The notes under the pieces: generated by a model
What the model was told of the DNA's origin: nothing
Database searches by the model: none
Seen by the model: the letters and a program-made list of their open reading frames with translations, nothing else
Program-made: the position numbers and the translations under genes
Shown here: positions 43,128-54,839 of the stretch, piece after piece
Position numbering within the stretch: the first letter of the stretch is position 1
How the letters are laid out: each line of letters starts with the position of its first letter
Assembly: GCA_033816765.1 (NCBI GenBank)
Contig: CM066296.1
Coordinates: forward strand, 1,426,001-1,490,000
Source of the DNA: Nothopassalora personata
Lineage: Eukaryota; Ascomycota; Dothideomycetes; Mycosphaerellales; Mycosphaerellaceae
Direction of reading: 5' to 3'
DNA length: 64,000 nucleotides

Positions 43128-43536
43128 CGTGGGCGTTCGTTCTGTGTGAGAGTGTAGTAGTTGTGGTTCGAGTCTTGAGAGAAAAAGTCGTGGACTTATA
43201 CGTCCCGACCTCGTGCAACGTGCAGCAGCGGCATGGCATGTAGTGGCATTCGTCCCTGCTCTGTTTGCCATGCAGCTTCCTCGCGTGTTTCATGGCCAAG
43301 AAGTCCAGGTTTAGGCGCGACTGGTATCGATCGGGAGGTACGACTTCACAAGGGGGCCGGAAGAGCCAATGTATGACATTCGACGCTTCCGCACGACTCT
43401 TGATCCGCGCAATCCGCTACATATCTACTGTCATCGGGGTATCTCTGCGTTTCATCGTAAGCTTTATTAACATTACCATAGCATTTGGTACCAGCACGGG
43501 CTGTGAAGCCGTGACTGTCGCACATCCCACATGTCC
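43128..43536. other. Intergenic region
   Basis: About 400 bp between the secreted-protein gene's 5' end and the WLM gene's 3' end. No supported gene. Confidence 0.5.
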
Positions 43537-45171
43537 CTAATCCCATCGCAACACCTCGGGTCCTGTAATGCCCCTCGGTCTGTCGCTCGCATTCGCATTC
43601 GAATTTGAGCTCATGTTCTTCGGCTTTTGCCTAGCACACAGCCCACAACGCCCGACATCTCCGGCGTTGATGTATGTGCTTTCGTTGCAAATCTCGCTCT
43701 TGCATCGCCAGCTGTTGGGCACGAGATTCGGACGCAGCACGTTTGAGCATGCCATGCACGTTGGTGAGCCGGGTTCGTTCTCCAGCGAGCATATCGGACA
43801 GGATCGTGACTGCCCAGACGCTTCAGGCTGGCGAGTGTTGGTCTCCACGATTGCAGGTGCTCCGCTCTCGGCTTCTGAAGACTTCTTATCACCTCCGTTG
43901 TCGAGCTCGCGCAGCAACTCGACTTGCGATGCAGGTAGGCCGTCATTTGCAGTTTCGTGCGGAAGTGATGGCAGTGCTGACTGAGTCTTATCGTCATCAC
44001 TGGTTGTTTCCGGGTCTCCCAGAGAGCTTTGGCTGTCACCCTCCTGCGGGCTCTCGCTGGGCTCATCTTCGCCTTCGATCTCGGTCTCTGAGTCTTCATA
44101 GCCAATCGGAGCTTTGGCAGGCGGTGCTTTCTTGCCTGAGTGAACTTGCTTCTTGCCGGCCTTGCTCTTCGACCCTGCACTGAGCATCCGGAGCTCGTCC
44201 ATCTCCTTGCCTGCATCATCTTCGTCGTCCTCTCCTTCGCCACAGACTTTGACCAGATCATGTCCATGGCCATCACTAATGACCACAGCGTCTTGGTCAT
44301 CGTCACCTTCCCACTCCGACTCGGTCTCGCTGTCCAGATCGTCCTGCATACCCGACGTTTTCTCGGGTGGCTTGCTCTTCTGCTGGTCAAATCTCGCCAA
44401 TGCCGCGGCCGCTCTGAGCTCTCTTCCACGCTTGCTGTTGGCCACGCGAGGCTTGCCAGTACCTCTCTTGCCGCCATTCATGGTCTCCAGCGCACCTCTG
44501 AGCAGCTCGTCGTCGCCTAGCGACTGGCCTTCCATCGAAACGCCATGCTTCCGAAACTTCCTGGCAATCCTCTTTTGCTGTCTTTCTGCATAGCTTAGCT
44601 TCTCTGGCTCATCACGGCCACCTTGCCGGCCTCTCTTTCTCTTCTTCCCTCTTCGCCTATAACTTCCGCCACACAAGTGCTCCGGTATCAGACTGTTGTC
44701 AGGCGCAGCAGCGTTCAGCCATTCTCCCGTCTCCAGTCCTCGTCCACGACCCCACATCCCCTCGCCCATGTACTTCTGCGCCCACAGCTCCTCCATTTGC
44801 TTGGCATACTCATTCCTGACACCCCAGAAAAAGCGACTGTGATTCATCTGCTTGCAATGTGCAAGCTCGTGCATCATGACCATCTGAACGAACTTGATGC
44901 TCAGCCACCTGCCCTGCTTGTCCTTGAGCACAAGTTGGATGACCTCACCGGCGTTGAAGTTGCGGCCGAGGAACTCGGGATTGGGCTCGTACTCTTCGAG
45001 AGCCATCACTGAGATGTGGTGCTTCTTCATGACTGGATAGCATTGCGCGGCGATGCGAGAGAGGAACTCCTCGGACGTCTTCTTGTGTGGCGTGTCGAGG
45101 GGTTTGATAAAGTTGATGAGTGGATTGGGTCGCTGGCTGCGCTCATTGAGGCGCTCGAAGCCGAGAGGCAT
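43537..45171 (-). CDS. WLM-domain metalloprotease (Wss1-type)
   Basis: A single-exon ORF of 544 residues. The WLM domain fills about residues 1-210, with the zinc-binding HELAHCKQMNH motif (HExxHxxxxxH) followed by FFWGVRNEY and CGGSYRRRGKKRKR. A long charged, low-complexity middle follows. Near the C-terminus are cysteine pairs of RanBP2-type zinc fingers (CPICSLENEPGSPTCMAC; WRCKSEIC...RCGLC). Yeast Wss1 cleaves proteins crosslinked to DNA and acts with SUMO and Cdc48. The start is the ATG of MPLGFERLNE, where the domain begins. Confidence 0.93.
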   Translation of the reverse strand: MPLGFERLNERSQRPNPLINFIKPLDTPHKKTSEEFLSRIAAQCYPVMKKHHISVMALEEYEPNPEFLGRNFNAGEVIQLVLKDKQGRWLSIKFVQMVMMHELAHCKQMNHSRFFWGVRNEYAKQMEELWAQKYMGEGMWGRGRGLETGEWLNAAAPDNSLIPEHLCGGSYRRRGKKRKRGRQGGRDEPEKLSYAERQQKRIARKFRKHGVSMEGQSLGDDELLRGALETMNGGKRGTGKPRVANSKRGRELRAAAALARFDQQKSKPPEKTSGMQDDLDSETESEWEGDDDQDAVVISDGHGHDLVKVCGEGEDDEDDAGKEMDELRMLSAGSKSKAGKKQVHSGKKAPPAKAPIGYEDSETEIEGEDEPSESPQEGDSQSSLGDPETTSDDDKTQSALPSLPHETANDGLPASQVELLRELDNGGDKKSSEAESGAPAIVETNTRQPEASGQSRSCPICSLENEPGSPTCMACSNVLRPNLVPNSWRCKSEICNESTYINAGDVGRCGLCARQKPKNMSSNSNANASDRPRGITGPEVLRWD

Positions 45172-45510
45172 GTTTTACCACGGTGGTCTTCGAAGCCGAG
45201 GCCGAAGCCGAAGCCTGACACAATGTTTGCTGCTGGTGATGATGCTCGCGGCAATGCTCAATTGAGGCTAAGAATAGATGATGCGTGGCAATCTCGTGTT
45301 TCGGTGACGCGCACACGCAGTTTCCACGCGACCATGAATGACATCACGACCCGTACCACGATGGGAATACTTGCAGGGGGGGTGAAACCGGGAACATGGT
45401 CACGGTCACTCGATCGAGAGAGAGTTCCCAGTCAGGACAACCCAAAGTCGTGCTCCATCATGTCAATCACTTCGTCTGCTAGCGACTTGGCCTTGTCGTA
45501 ACAGCCGACC
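45172..45510. other. Divergent intergenic region
   Basis: About 340 bp between the WLM protease and the hydrolase-like gene, transcribed in opposite directions. It probably holds both promoters. No gene seen. Confidence 0.6.
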
Positions 45511-46766
45511 ATGTCCGCCTTCAACACGCCGTGGTTTAACAAGCAGGAGAACAACTTCTTCAACGTGCTGAACAGGAGCAAGAGCGCCAATGTCATACTC
45601 GCCGCTGAGACTGACGACTTTGATGAAGAGACCCAGAAGCGATGGGTGGACGAAGGCTTTACTGTCAAATATGTTCCTCTACTGCAGGGCGGCTGGGACT
45701 TCATCAACAGATTACATGCCGTAGGTGATGCGTTCGGTATCTCGGAGTACTATGCTATCGTAGGTAATGCTATACAGCTTCCAGCTTGTATGGACCCTCG
45801 ACTGATTTTGCAATAGCATATGGAGATGCCGCCTCCCTAGCACTGGAAGGACATACCAAGCCAAATCATCCCAAGCTGTGCGCAGTAGTGGCATACTACC
45901 CATCCCGGATACCGTCGGTGCATACCAAGTTCCCAGCATCGATACAAGTCTTGGTCCATCTTGCCGGAAAGACGATTGGCGTGCAGAAGCACCCCGAAGT
46001 CCTTGGGATACAAGGCAAAGCCAAGACAGTGCAGAAGCGCATCGATCCAGGCGTTGGCTACGGCGAATGGCTCCATCTAGCGTTCAAGACTTACACCTAT
46101 TCTGGTGTCCAGCCTGGATTCGCTGAGTCGGACTTGGAGGAGTATGATCCTGTTGCAGATGGTGTCGCATTTACGCGGTCCATTGCCACAGTTCGAAAAG
46201 GTTTTAGGATCGAGAACGACATTGAAGCCGTTCGAGATACGCAGGCTACGTACTTACACTCTGGTCAACAGGGGAAAGCGGTGAAGCAAACGAGACCATA
46301 CGCTCATGTAATACACACACCAACACTGACTGGGGGCGTTGGCCTGGAAGATCTTACGGATTTCTACGAGAACTTCTTTACGCCGATACCTCAAGCTACG
46401 AATGTCTCCCTCCGCCTGCTATCGCGAACGATTGGCACAGATCGTGTCTGCGACGAGATCTTCGTAGCTTTGACCCATACGGTTGAGATCCCCTGGCTCC
46501 TTCCCGGTGTCCCACCAACGAACAAGCGGATCGAGATCGCCATGGTCAGCATATTCCACGTGAGAGGCGCGAAGCTAGAAAGTGAGCACATATACTGGGA
46601 CCAGGCAAGCGTGCTTGTGCAAGCGGGTCTGCTAGATCCGAAGCTTGTGCCTGATGCGATGAAGAAGAAAGGAGTCGAGAAGTTGCCAGTGGTGGGAGCG
46701 GAAGGTGCGAGGGCAATTAAGAGAGGAAGCTCAAGGCAGGTCAATGCGTTGATCCCGGATTGGTGA
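45511..46766 (+). CDS. Dienelactone-hydrolase-like/SnoaL-like fusion protein
   Basis: Exons 45511-45763 and 45817-46766 (53-nt intron) give 400 residues. The N-terminal half resembles the dienelactone-hydrolase/alpha-beta hydrolase type (VKYVPLLQGG, SEYYAIVAYGDAASLAL, LCAVVAYYPSRI, VLVHLAGKTIGV), but an obvious nucleophile elbow with Cys or Ser is not seen: the expected position reads AYGDAAS. The C-terminal half looks like a SnoaL/NTF2-like domain (DLTDFYENFF...DEIFVALTHTVEIPWLLPGV...IYWDQASVLVQAGLL). This order occurs in fungal proteins of unknown role. Catalysis is doubtful without the nucleophile. Confidence 0.75.
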
Positions 46767-47089
46767 TTTTGGCTCGTGACTGGTTGGGAGATTTACGATG
46801 TTTGGGAGCTGCATGGGAGGTTGCATGCTGTTTGGATGGAACGGGAAGGTGTTTGACAAAGTGAGGGTGCTTGGCTGCGAGGGAGTGACGATTCGAAGCA
46901 GTGAGGTGGATGGTGCAATAGTTGCGTCCACTTCAACAGTTACGAACACCAAAACATCCAACTTACACAATTCATATGCCCATCATTACACACACCGTGC
47001 AGGTCGATCGATATCATTTAAGGAACAGCATCAATCTAAGGCATCTCTACATCTGTCTGCGTCCAATGACGGTGGGCGCTACACCGTGC
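46767..47089. other. Intergenic region
   Basis: About 320 bp downstream of the hydrolase-like gene. No supported gene; short ORFs only. Confidence 0.5.
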
Positions 47090-47258
47090 CAGAAAGCAGA
47101 AGAAGGGCTACCGCGTGAAAAGCGTCCTTGGTCTCCTCATTCTCAAGCCGCCGGTGAAGTACAAGCTGATACTGCCGCTCATCTATGACATGACACCAGA
47201 GAGTGTCGAGATGTACGAGCAGGAGGTCAAAGATCTGTTGAGAAAAGTGTTGGAATGA
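47090..47258 (+). pseudogene. C-terminal relic of a 2EXR-family gene
   Basis: One frame reads KKGYRVKSVLGLLILKPP, then YDMTPESVEMYEQEVKDLL, and stops at 47256-47258. It resembles C-terminal ends of the neighbouring 2EXR-like proteins, which finish in charged helices of this kind. No N-terminal part is attached. Confidence 0.4.
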
Positions 47259-47476
47259 TGGACTTCGTTGAACAAACGGGCTGGCACTCCTGACGGCGAG
47301 TGGAGGGTAAGGAGAGTCGGACTGTACCAAACAATGTGGCCATTCGCATTAGGCCTTATTAACTTAACCATTTCGAGCTTCCATCCATTGCAGTTTCAAA
47401 TTCATTCAGCCAAAGTAAGGTAAGGCTACAACCTTTCAAGAATTATCGCGCCGCGCTCACTCCCTGTGTAGAAAGA

Positions 47477-48201
47477 ATGGCAGCGCCACGAACCGACAAA
47501 CCCTTCCGCTTCCTCGACGTCTCCGCTAAGCTCATGATCAAAATCTACTTCCTCCTCCTTGCGTCCGACAATCCTCTGATATTGGATCGCCGCATGGCTA
47601 GTACCTCATACTCACGCCATATAATCCGATCAACGCCTCGTCTTCTCTACCTGCAAGCAGATCGTACAGAAGGCGAACGCCGTGCCGTTTCATTTCAGGA
47701 TGAATTGCCCTTCGTCTGTCGATCTGAGTAGACTCCGATCCCGCCTGTTCCGCGTGTGCTCTAGAGTGGAGAAAGAAGTCGTCTCGATGTCGGCTGCAAC
47801 AACGTTCTCAAGACACAATCAGGCAAAGAGATCGTTCCCAGCAGCAAATGGCGGCTTACTCCAGCAAATCACCCGGATCAAACCTCGAGCAGTAGTCGTT
47901 TGAAGCGTCGCTGGTCTAGCTTGAGCACGCCAATGGTACCACGGGCTTATTATGGGAAGCTTGCGAAGGAGGGCGGCTCGATGGTCCGCGGCAATTTCAC
48001 AAGGCTCGCAAGAAGGAGGAGAAGGATGTAATGAAGAGTGTGCTGGATGTGTTGGTGCTGGACAAGGCTGGAAGATTCAGCTTGGAGGCTGAGGAGGAAT
48101 CTCAGACGAGGTACAAGGCTACTAATGATGAGTATGACAAGGAGGTGAAGGAGCTCATTGCTGCTGCCTTGAAGGAGCTTGTTCCACTGGACCACTTCTA
48201 A
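47477..48201 (+). pseudogene. 2EXR-like gene, decayed (copy A)
   Basis: The ATG at 47477 opens MAAPRTDKPFRFLDVSAKLMIKIYFLLL, matching FRFLDLPPELRNRIYSILL of the gene at 40-41 kb, but the frame stops at 47731. Coding-like sequence resumes in another frame from about 47990 and ends convincingly with MKSVLDVLVLDKAGRF and ELIAAALKELVPLDHF before a TAA at 48199-48201. The middle cannot be joined without frameshifts or unseen introns. Confidence 0.6.
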
Positions 48202-48449
48202 CTGACGCTGGGCAGAGTGATCGATGGGCTGTTGAGCTCGGCGGCTGTTTGCGGTTGATATGCGGAATAGTTTCGGCAAGAGATTGGAGGCGCTAGAGAT
48301 TTTTGGTTGCTCGAAGTGAATGTACCGGTACGTAACAGCGAATAGGCAATCTTGACAGTGAATGCCCAAGTAAGTCCATACTTCAGCACGGATCATGATC
48401 ATGAATACTTTACACGACCATCAATCTATCTCCTTAAACACGGCTCTCA

Positions 48450-49003
48450 TGTCGAGCACCCAGAGACTACACCCAACCACCACAGTCGCACCACCCACAG
48501 ATAGATACTCATCGTCCGCTCCGAGGCACACAACAGCAAACTTGGTAGACACCCAAAACCCACCATTCCGCTTCCTGGACCTTTTCGCCGGAGCTGAGAT
48601 ATCGCATCTACTCTCTCCTCCTCGAAGACGACACCACAATCGAGAATTGAGGTCGATGGCTTGGCCGCTGAAGACACCAAAGTCCAAACTTCCCTTCTCC
48701 TCACCAGGCGTCAAATCAACGAGGCAACCGGTATCCTCTACAAGTGCTCGGTACAAGAGGCCAGAGAAGTTTGTAAACGTACTTATGCCGAAGATGCGTG
48801 CGCTACAACAGGCGAGGAGGAAGAAGAGACTACAAAGGAGGAGCGTTCTCGATGTGATGACGCTGGACATGCATAAGCAATTCGGCTGGCTGCCTGGCAG
48901 TGAATGGGAGGGGAAGATAGAAGAGCACGAGACATGTGAGGGAAATAATGCAGGGCGTTGCTTGGCGCTGCCTTGCAGTGCATCAGTTTGTCATGTTAAC
49001 TAG
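48450..49003 (+). pseudogene. 2EXR-like gene, decayed (copy B)
   Basis: An ATG ORF (from 48450) reads PPFRFLDLFAGAEI, where the LPxExRxxIY part is shifted out of frame, and later RRSVLDVMTLDMHKQF, which parallels MKSVLDVLVLDKAGRF of copy A. Copies A and B are therefore tandem relatives. The ORF is open but the signature is damaged, so a functional product is unlikely. Confidence 0.5.
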
Positions 49004-49249
49004 CTATGAGAGGATGTCTGGAGCTCGGTATAGACCATGGCATGGCATGGCATGGCAGTATTGAACCGCGAGCAATAAATTTGTCACAGACTGAACTTGC
49101 GATGAATAGCTCAGCTCGCTCATGTCGTTCTCCTATGAAATCTCTCGTATCAAACCGACCAAACCCATAGATAGCTTCAGACTTTTTTCAAATCATCAAT
49201 CATACATACGATACCACCTGGACCCGGCAATTCCACAACCTCCGCCACC

Positions 49250-49860
49250 ACGTTCGAGGACTATGATAGTAACGTCACCGCACCCCCCATCCCCTCTTCT
49301 GCTTCCTCGAATCTACCACCCTGAATTTCGTGATCTCATCTACACATCCCTTTCCCCTTAGTGAAAGACGATCCGATGTCTTCCTCATAGACTACGTATC
49401 AATTGTATTGAGACATGACTTTGAGCTTAAGTTGAACACCCCGAACTTGCGTAGGCTCGCTGTTGTTGGTGAAGGCATAGTGCTCTGGTGCTACTTGGAA
49501 TACACTCGAAGCTTAGGAAGAGAGATGGGGATGTGCTTGGGGCAGGCACTGCACAACCTCACCACGTCTCATTATCCTATATCACTTTCACCACCCATGT
49601 CCTCATCATCTCCTCATCGTCTCCAAGAACAACTATCCTCATCCAGTGCACTCACTCCTCGCATCGTCGCATCCACATCCGGCCATCTCATATACAAAAA
49701 GGACAACGTCCCACGGCAGCAAGACAAAAACGCCTCCGCGACCCAGCCCAGTTGGTCGTCATCAATTCGCCCACCCAATACCAAGAAAGCCTCCCCAATG
49801 CTCGCATGCCTGCCCGTCCGCTTGCCTGAATCTTTGGGGTATTGCGAATAATCAAAACCG
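49250..49860 (+). pseudogene. 2EXR-like gene, decayed (copy C)
   Basis: One frame gives LLLPRIYHPEFRDLIYTSLS before a stop at 49359-49361, a damaged LPPEFRDLIY signature. The adjoining frames (to 49851) are open but unremarkable, with low-complexity Ser/Pro-rich sequence. It is a third tandem relic in this stretch. Confidence 0.4.
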
Positions 49861-50013
49861 TCCCGCCCATGTGATGTCAGTCTGGCTTCTTTTGGTAAAG
49901 AAACTCCCGAGAACGCCTTGTTGTCCCATCCGATGGTTCCGTCGTCTGGGTTTGTGTGTATGTTTGTAGAGAAGAATAGTAGGCCTTGCAGACCTGCTTG
50001 GTTGGTGGTATGT

Positions 50014-50559
50014 TCAAGCTCGGTGAGATTGATGGATGTGGTGGATAGAATTTGGCGCGGCTTGTGATCTCAGATCAAAGCTTCGTCGTGGTTGCTGATG
50101 CCAGTGTGTTGTTGTGCGTGGATGCGATGGCCGTTGGTCACGCGTGCAGCGCAGCTTGATCTTCGATGCAGCTCCCTTAAGAGCCTTTTGACGACAGGTC
50201 GGCAGCTCTGGTGTTGGTGTACGGTTCGTTGATGGAGGTTCATCGTCCAGATCATTTGGCGCACTTCTTACGTCCGCTTCGTAGATGCACTTGCTTCTCA
50301 CCAATAGTTTATCTTGCATGCATCTGAAGACCACGAGCATGACATCGTCCCCAGGCTCCGAGCGTGTTTGGCGATAGCATGAGATCCTGTGCCCTGCGCG
50401 GTGTCGATTGCCATGCTCGAGCTTAATGTGATCCACAAGCTGTCGCCAATGCTCGAAGAGCTTGACAACGTTGCATGCGTGACACTGATACTGTACCTCA
50501 GGCTCCTGGACCCTAGATTGCACATCGCTGGTGAATAGGCTGAAGCCAGCGTTGAGCAT
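50014..50559 (-). CDS. C2H2-type zinc-finger-like ORF, in frame with the Spt7 gene upstream
   Basis: From ATG 50559 the minus strand encodes 181 residues. YQCHACNVVKLFEHWRQLVDHIKLEH (about 24-49) has C2H2 spacing (C-x2-C...H-x4-H); the rest is basic, Pro/Thr/His-rich. Upstream, the same frame stays open without another stop up to the TAG that ends Spt7 (50844-50842), 276 codons in total. It could be an independent small gene, or a C-terminal extension of Spt7 reached by readthrough or an unseen intron. Which one cannot be told from sequence alone. Confidence 0.45.
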   Translation of the reverse strand: MLNAGFSLFTSDVQSRVQEPEVQYQCHACNVVKLFEHWRQLVDHIKLEHGNRHRAGHRISCYRQTRSEPGDDVMLVVFRCMQDKLLVRSKCIYEADVRSAPNDLDDEPPSTNRTPTPELPTCRQKALKGAASKIKLRCTRDQRPSHPRTTTHWHQQPRRSFDLRSQAAPNSIHHIHQSHRA

Positions 50560-50841
50560 GCGGCCCCAAGTTTTCGACGTTGTATCAGTTACAGCGCCAT
50601 TTGTTCGGGCAGTTGCTGTCGCAAGGCAAGACAGTAGACGGTTTGGTAGCTCGCGACGTAGTCTTGCATCTTCAATCGCTTGCCTGCGGCCGAGGCCCGC
50701 TTCTAGGAAGCGAGGTACAATGGCCTTGTAGGGAACTGGTTCTGAGCCGCTCTCCTCCCTCTGATTCGTAGCGATTTTGCCACGCTTGTCCTTCGAATAC
50801 TTGTCATATTGCTGCTTCGGATTGTCCTGGGTTCCATGCCA

Positions 50842-53800
50842 CTAGTCATTTATGCTCTCCGGACTTGGTGGAGCACCATGCATCTCGAGGCCTTTCTCAG
50901 GATCCTCGTTCTCCTGCGGTTCTGGCTCCGGTGGCTTCAGTTGCAGCGGCTTCAGCGCCTTGGCCTTCTCCTCACTTTCTTCGAGCTTCCGCTTCTTCTT
51001 CGCCGCTTGCTGCTGCTCCTTAAGCGGGCGTTTGCGTGGCGAACTGATCTTGCCAGTAGGAGGTAACCGAGGCTTGGGAAAGCGCTGCTTGGCTGGAAGA
51101 TCCTCATCCTCAATAAGTGGTTCGTCGCGATTATGCCGCAGCTTGTTGCGGAAGAAGTCCTGTATAAGCCCAATCTGTTCACCAACGTTGTCCTTGGAGA
51201 TGGGCTCGTACATCGGAGGAGCCTCGAAGATAAAACCTGAACTTGATACTGGTCCTTGGTTTTGTGTTTGGTAACCGCTGTGAAGACGGTTTTGCAGAAG
51301 ATGAAGCGGGACGCTGAGGTGCTCCAAACCGAACTCGTCGGCAAGACCAAGCTCTCTGAAGCCGAAGAAGTCTTCGTTGAGGTCTTCGGCGAAGTCTCCC
51401 CCGACGAATTGCTCGCTGCCGTCGTTGAAGGCGCCTGCGCCATCCGCACCTGCGTGATCGCCCAGAGCGGGTCGCTAGGAAAGAGTCAGTGGTTGCTGCA
51501 TACACGAAGACAACTGAAGCACGTACCAAAAGATCCGCCAGGTGCGACTTCATACGTTCGTGCATTGTCGTGAGCTTGGTCGCTTGCCGTTCGACGTCAT
51601 CTTTGATGTAAGATTCGATCGATTCGATGTCAACACCATTTTCGTGCATGGTATGAAGTATCTGCTCTTCGACTGTATGGCCAGCAGCCTCAACATCCTT
51701 CTTCGGCTGTTCGTGGTAGACTTTGAGTGTCTGCGTAAGATGGTTGATGTGGTTTAGAGCGACGTCAGTCATTGCCTCTAGCGCAGAAGGCTGGAAGTCC
51801 TCGAAGCCTGCGTGGTAGAAAATCTTGCCGATCGAGCGCTGAAGAGCTGCACGATTGACTGCAGCTGACAGTAACGGACCCTCTTCGGATACTACAGTGG
51901 TGCCGACATCTTGTTCGACAAATGGCTCGGGCTCGTACTTCTGGAATTGGTTCTGGTACGTCTTCACAATCGTCAATAGGTGGTCACGGAACATGATCGT
52001 GCTTTCAACTTACCTGAGCCTGGATCTGCATTTGCTTCACAATGCCAATCTTCGCTGTGACTTTCCTCGTCTCCTGCATCTGCCGTATATTCGCCTCGAG
52101 CTTCCTGGTCAGCGTCCCTTGAGTCGATTTGTATCGATCCTTGGGATACATGCGCATCCATTCCTCTGATTGCTGCACATAGCCTTCAGAGTCCGTAGCC
52201 CACTTCCATCGCTCGTCCAAATCAGGGATCGCAGAAAGGTGATTGTAGTAGTCCGGCAAAGTCGAGTCTTCGTCCTGCTCGATACCTTCGGCCAGTGTTT
52301 CGCCTTTCGCAGCTTGTTCAGCGTTGTCGTCGTCGGCGCCTTCCTGTGTGTCGCCTTCGATCGATGGCTTCTCCGATAGCATCTTCTGCTGTCGTATCCA
52401 CCTTCGCATGCCAGGTTTCGTGCGAAACAGCGCAGGTTCTTCCGGATTGATCTTGCATTCGCGAAAAAGCCGATTCCTTTCCGCAGCCGCTTGAGCGCGA
52501 TCCTTCTTGGTCACTTGCTTCCAGGTCTTGAATTCTGTATCGTCTTCATCGGCATCCTCAATCGGCGCGCTCACCACGGAGTGACCCAGACCATCCACGT
52601 CCATGGCATCTGATTGGGTGACAGGTACTGCAGTTCCATTGATGCCATTCGCGGCGAGCGGAGTTGTAAGACCTGGCGGTGGCGTGTGGAATCCAGAAGA
52701 GCTCATATCGTGCGACTCAGAGTCTGCTCTGAGGAAGTCGTTGCGCAAGTTGGACGCTGACGTATGCATCGCAGGTTTCCTATCCTCTGGCGCAGGCGTC
52801 GACGTGTCTTCTACAGCAACGGGCGGTGCTCCTGGTGGAGCCTTTCTGGCGGAAGTCGTGGCGCTCTTCTTGGGTGCTTTGCGACCTCTCGAGGCCATGA
52901 TAGGCTCATCTTCGTCCTCGCTGTCTTCCTCTGCAGCATGCATTCGGCGCTCCTCTGCTTCAACTTCGGCTCGATCGCGAACCACAATCTCAGGGATCAA
53001 TGGAATCAGCTTGTCGGTCTCCTTGCGCATATACAGTGCCTTCTTGCGCAGAGGGTGTGCTGGGTCTTGATTGTACTTCAAACAGTTCGCCCATATCAGC
53101 TGGAGATCGTCCACAAACTCTTTCTTGCTTTTATACGCGAGCTGCTTCAGCTTCTTGATCATGCTTCCAATGTCCATGGGCGTCTTGATGACGTTGAAGT
53201 AGTCTGGTGCTTCTCGTTTCGACACACGCGTCAAAAAAGGCTGGGCGTATTCCGTCATGGCCTTGAGCTCCATCAGGACCTTTTCAGCTGCTTCATAAAG
53301 CTCTTCCTGACCAACGCGGTCTTCGCTGGCCCACTTGCTTCGTCCTTTGCGCACTTCCGAGATGAGAGTCCTGAGCTGGTTGTCCGATGCCTTGACCATG
53401 TCGCGCTTCGCATCTATCCGAGCGATGAGATGCTTGAGCGTCAAGCTGGAAGCACCAAGATCCGCACTGCCCAAAGAGCCTTGCGTCGCGCCAGGTGCTG
53501 CGGTAGTCCCTGACGCGTTGGAGGTATTGTTTGCAGCAGCATTTGGACCCCCCGACATCTCATTCTCCACTTCGCGATCCAGCTCGTCCAGCTTCTGCTG
53601 CTCCAGCATGGCATCTCTGTCATTCTCAAAGGTGTAGAACATGCTCTGGAAGTTGAACTTTGCCCTTTCTGCCTCCCTCTTCTTGTCCTCCTCCAGCTGC
53701 TTGCGCACATCTTCAGCACTCTTGGACGGGTCGGAGGCGGTCGTGGCAGTCGTGGTGGTGGTTCGCAGGGTGGGTGGTTTGACGGCCGGGGCGGGAGTCC

Positions 53801-54290
53801 GGACGTGATGGGGAGACAGGCCATTGACCAGTGCCGCCTTCCCCTTCGCCTTGAGCGGACTCTCCTTCTCTGCATCTTCTTCCTCGTCCTCATCATCGTC
53901 GTCCCCGTAGTCATCGTCGATTTGGCGGGCGGCTTTCTTGGGCGGCGCAGAAGTCTTGGCACTGGTGTGGTCTGGGGGAGGGCCGCTTCCGGCGTGCGCA
54001 GGAGCAGTGGCATCGGAGGACTTGCGGGATGCGCGACGTGTCTGGGTGTCGGTGCCGAACAGGGCGGCAATGCTAGCCTGTGTCTTCTCCCATTGCGCGG
54101 TGAGGTGGGCGTGTATGGGGTCCTCCGGCTGGTCATCGTCTCCGTCTACGCTCGCCGCGCCGAGACTGGACCCGATGGTCGCATCTCGTGTCATACTAAC
54201 TGCGCGACGAGCGCTACCATTCACTCCATTGAGGGCGCGTGCTGCGGGGTGGTTGCCGTTGATCGCAGGCCGCGATGGTGTCGAGCTCAT
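50842..54290 (-). CDS. spt7: SAGA complex subunit Spt7 (bromodomain and histone fold)
   Basis: Exons 54290-52014, 51961-51527 and 51474-50842 (minus; introns 52 and 52 nt), all in phase 0, give 1,114 residues. The bromodomain lies near residues 330-430 ([33 protein letters not shown]). The histone-fold region follows the first intron ([23 protein letters not shown], about 805-835), and acidic and Lys-rich low-complexity regions flank both. Spt7 is the scaffold subunit of the SAGA histone acetyltransferase and pairs with Ada1 through its histone fold. The start is the ATG of MSSTPSRP. The frame after the TAG stop stays open for another 276 codons. Confidence 0.93.
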
Positions 54291-54839
54291 GACCTGGTGC
54301 CCCTCCCGTGGTCGCGAGACTCCGACTGCCCTCGCGGCAAACCCTCGCTCGCCAGTCTCGTCGTGCTCGCCGGCGATATGGGACTCATGAGAATCCTGGG
54401 CTCGGCGCGATCACGATGATGCTCGTATATTTGATGGTTTCGACGGGTGGTGATATGGCAGGATGGATCTTTGACGGGGTGACGTTGGCGTGGAGGTGTC
54501 GCTCCGGCTGGTGGTGTCTGGAGAGCCAACAGCAGCAGCAGCAGCAGCAGCAGAACAGACGCTCCGTCCTCAGTGCGATCCAGCAGCCTCACATGCAGCG
54601 CCTGCAATAGCATAGACACAATAACAATGTCGCATCAATAGAATACGCCATCACGGTGAAACATACGCATTGTCGGTCTCAGCATCAAAGTCTAGCTATT
54701 GTGCCCATCAATTGGCGGTTGGAGTGACGCCCAAAACCTGTGGCACTCTCTCTACAGCTTACAGTAAACCTCTCGAGTGAACAAAGCAACACCTATCCGT
54801 ACACCTAGCACACCACCACTCGTACAAAGCGATGTCTTG
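54291..54839. other. Divergent intergenic region with CAG repeat
   Basis: About 550 bp between Spt7 and the VanZ-like gene, transcribed apart. It contains a (CAG)8 tract at 54530-54553 and should hold both promoters and the 5' UTR of Spt7. No gene seen. Confidence 0.6.
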
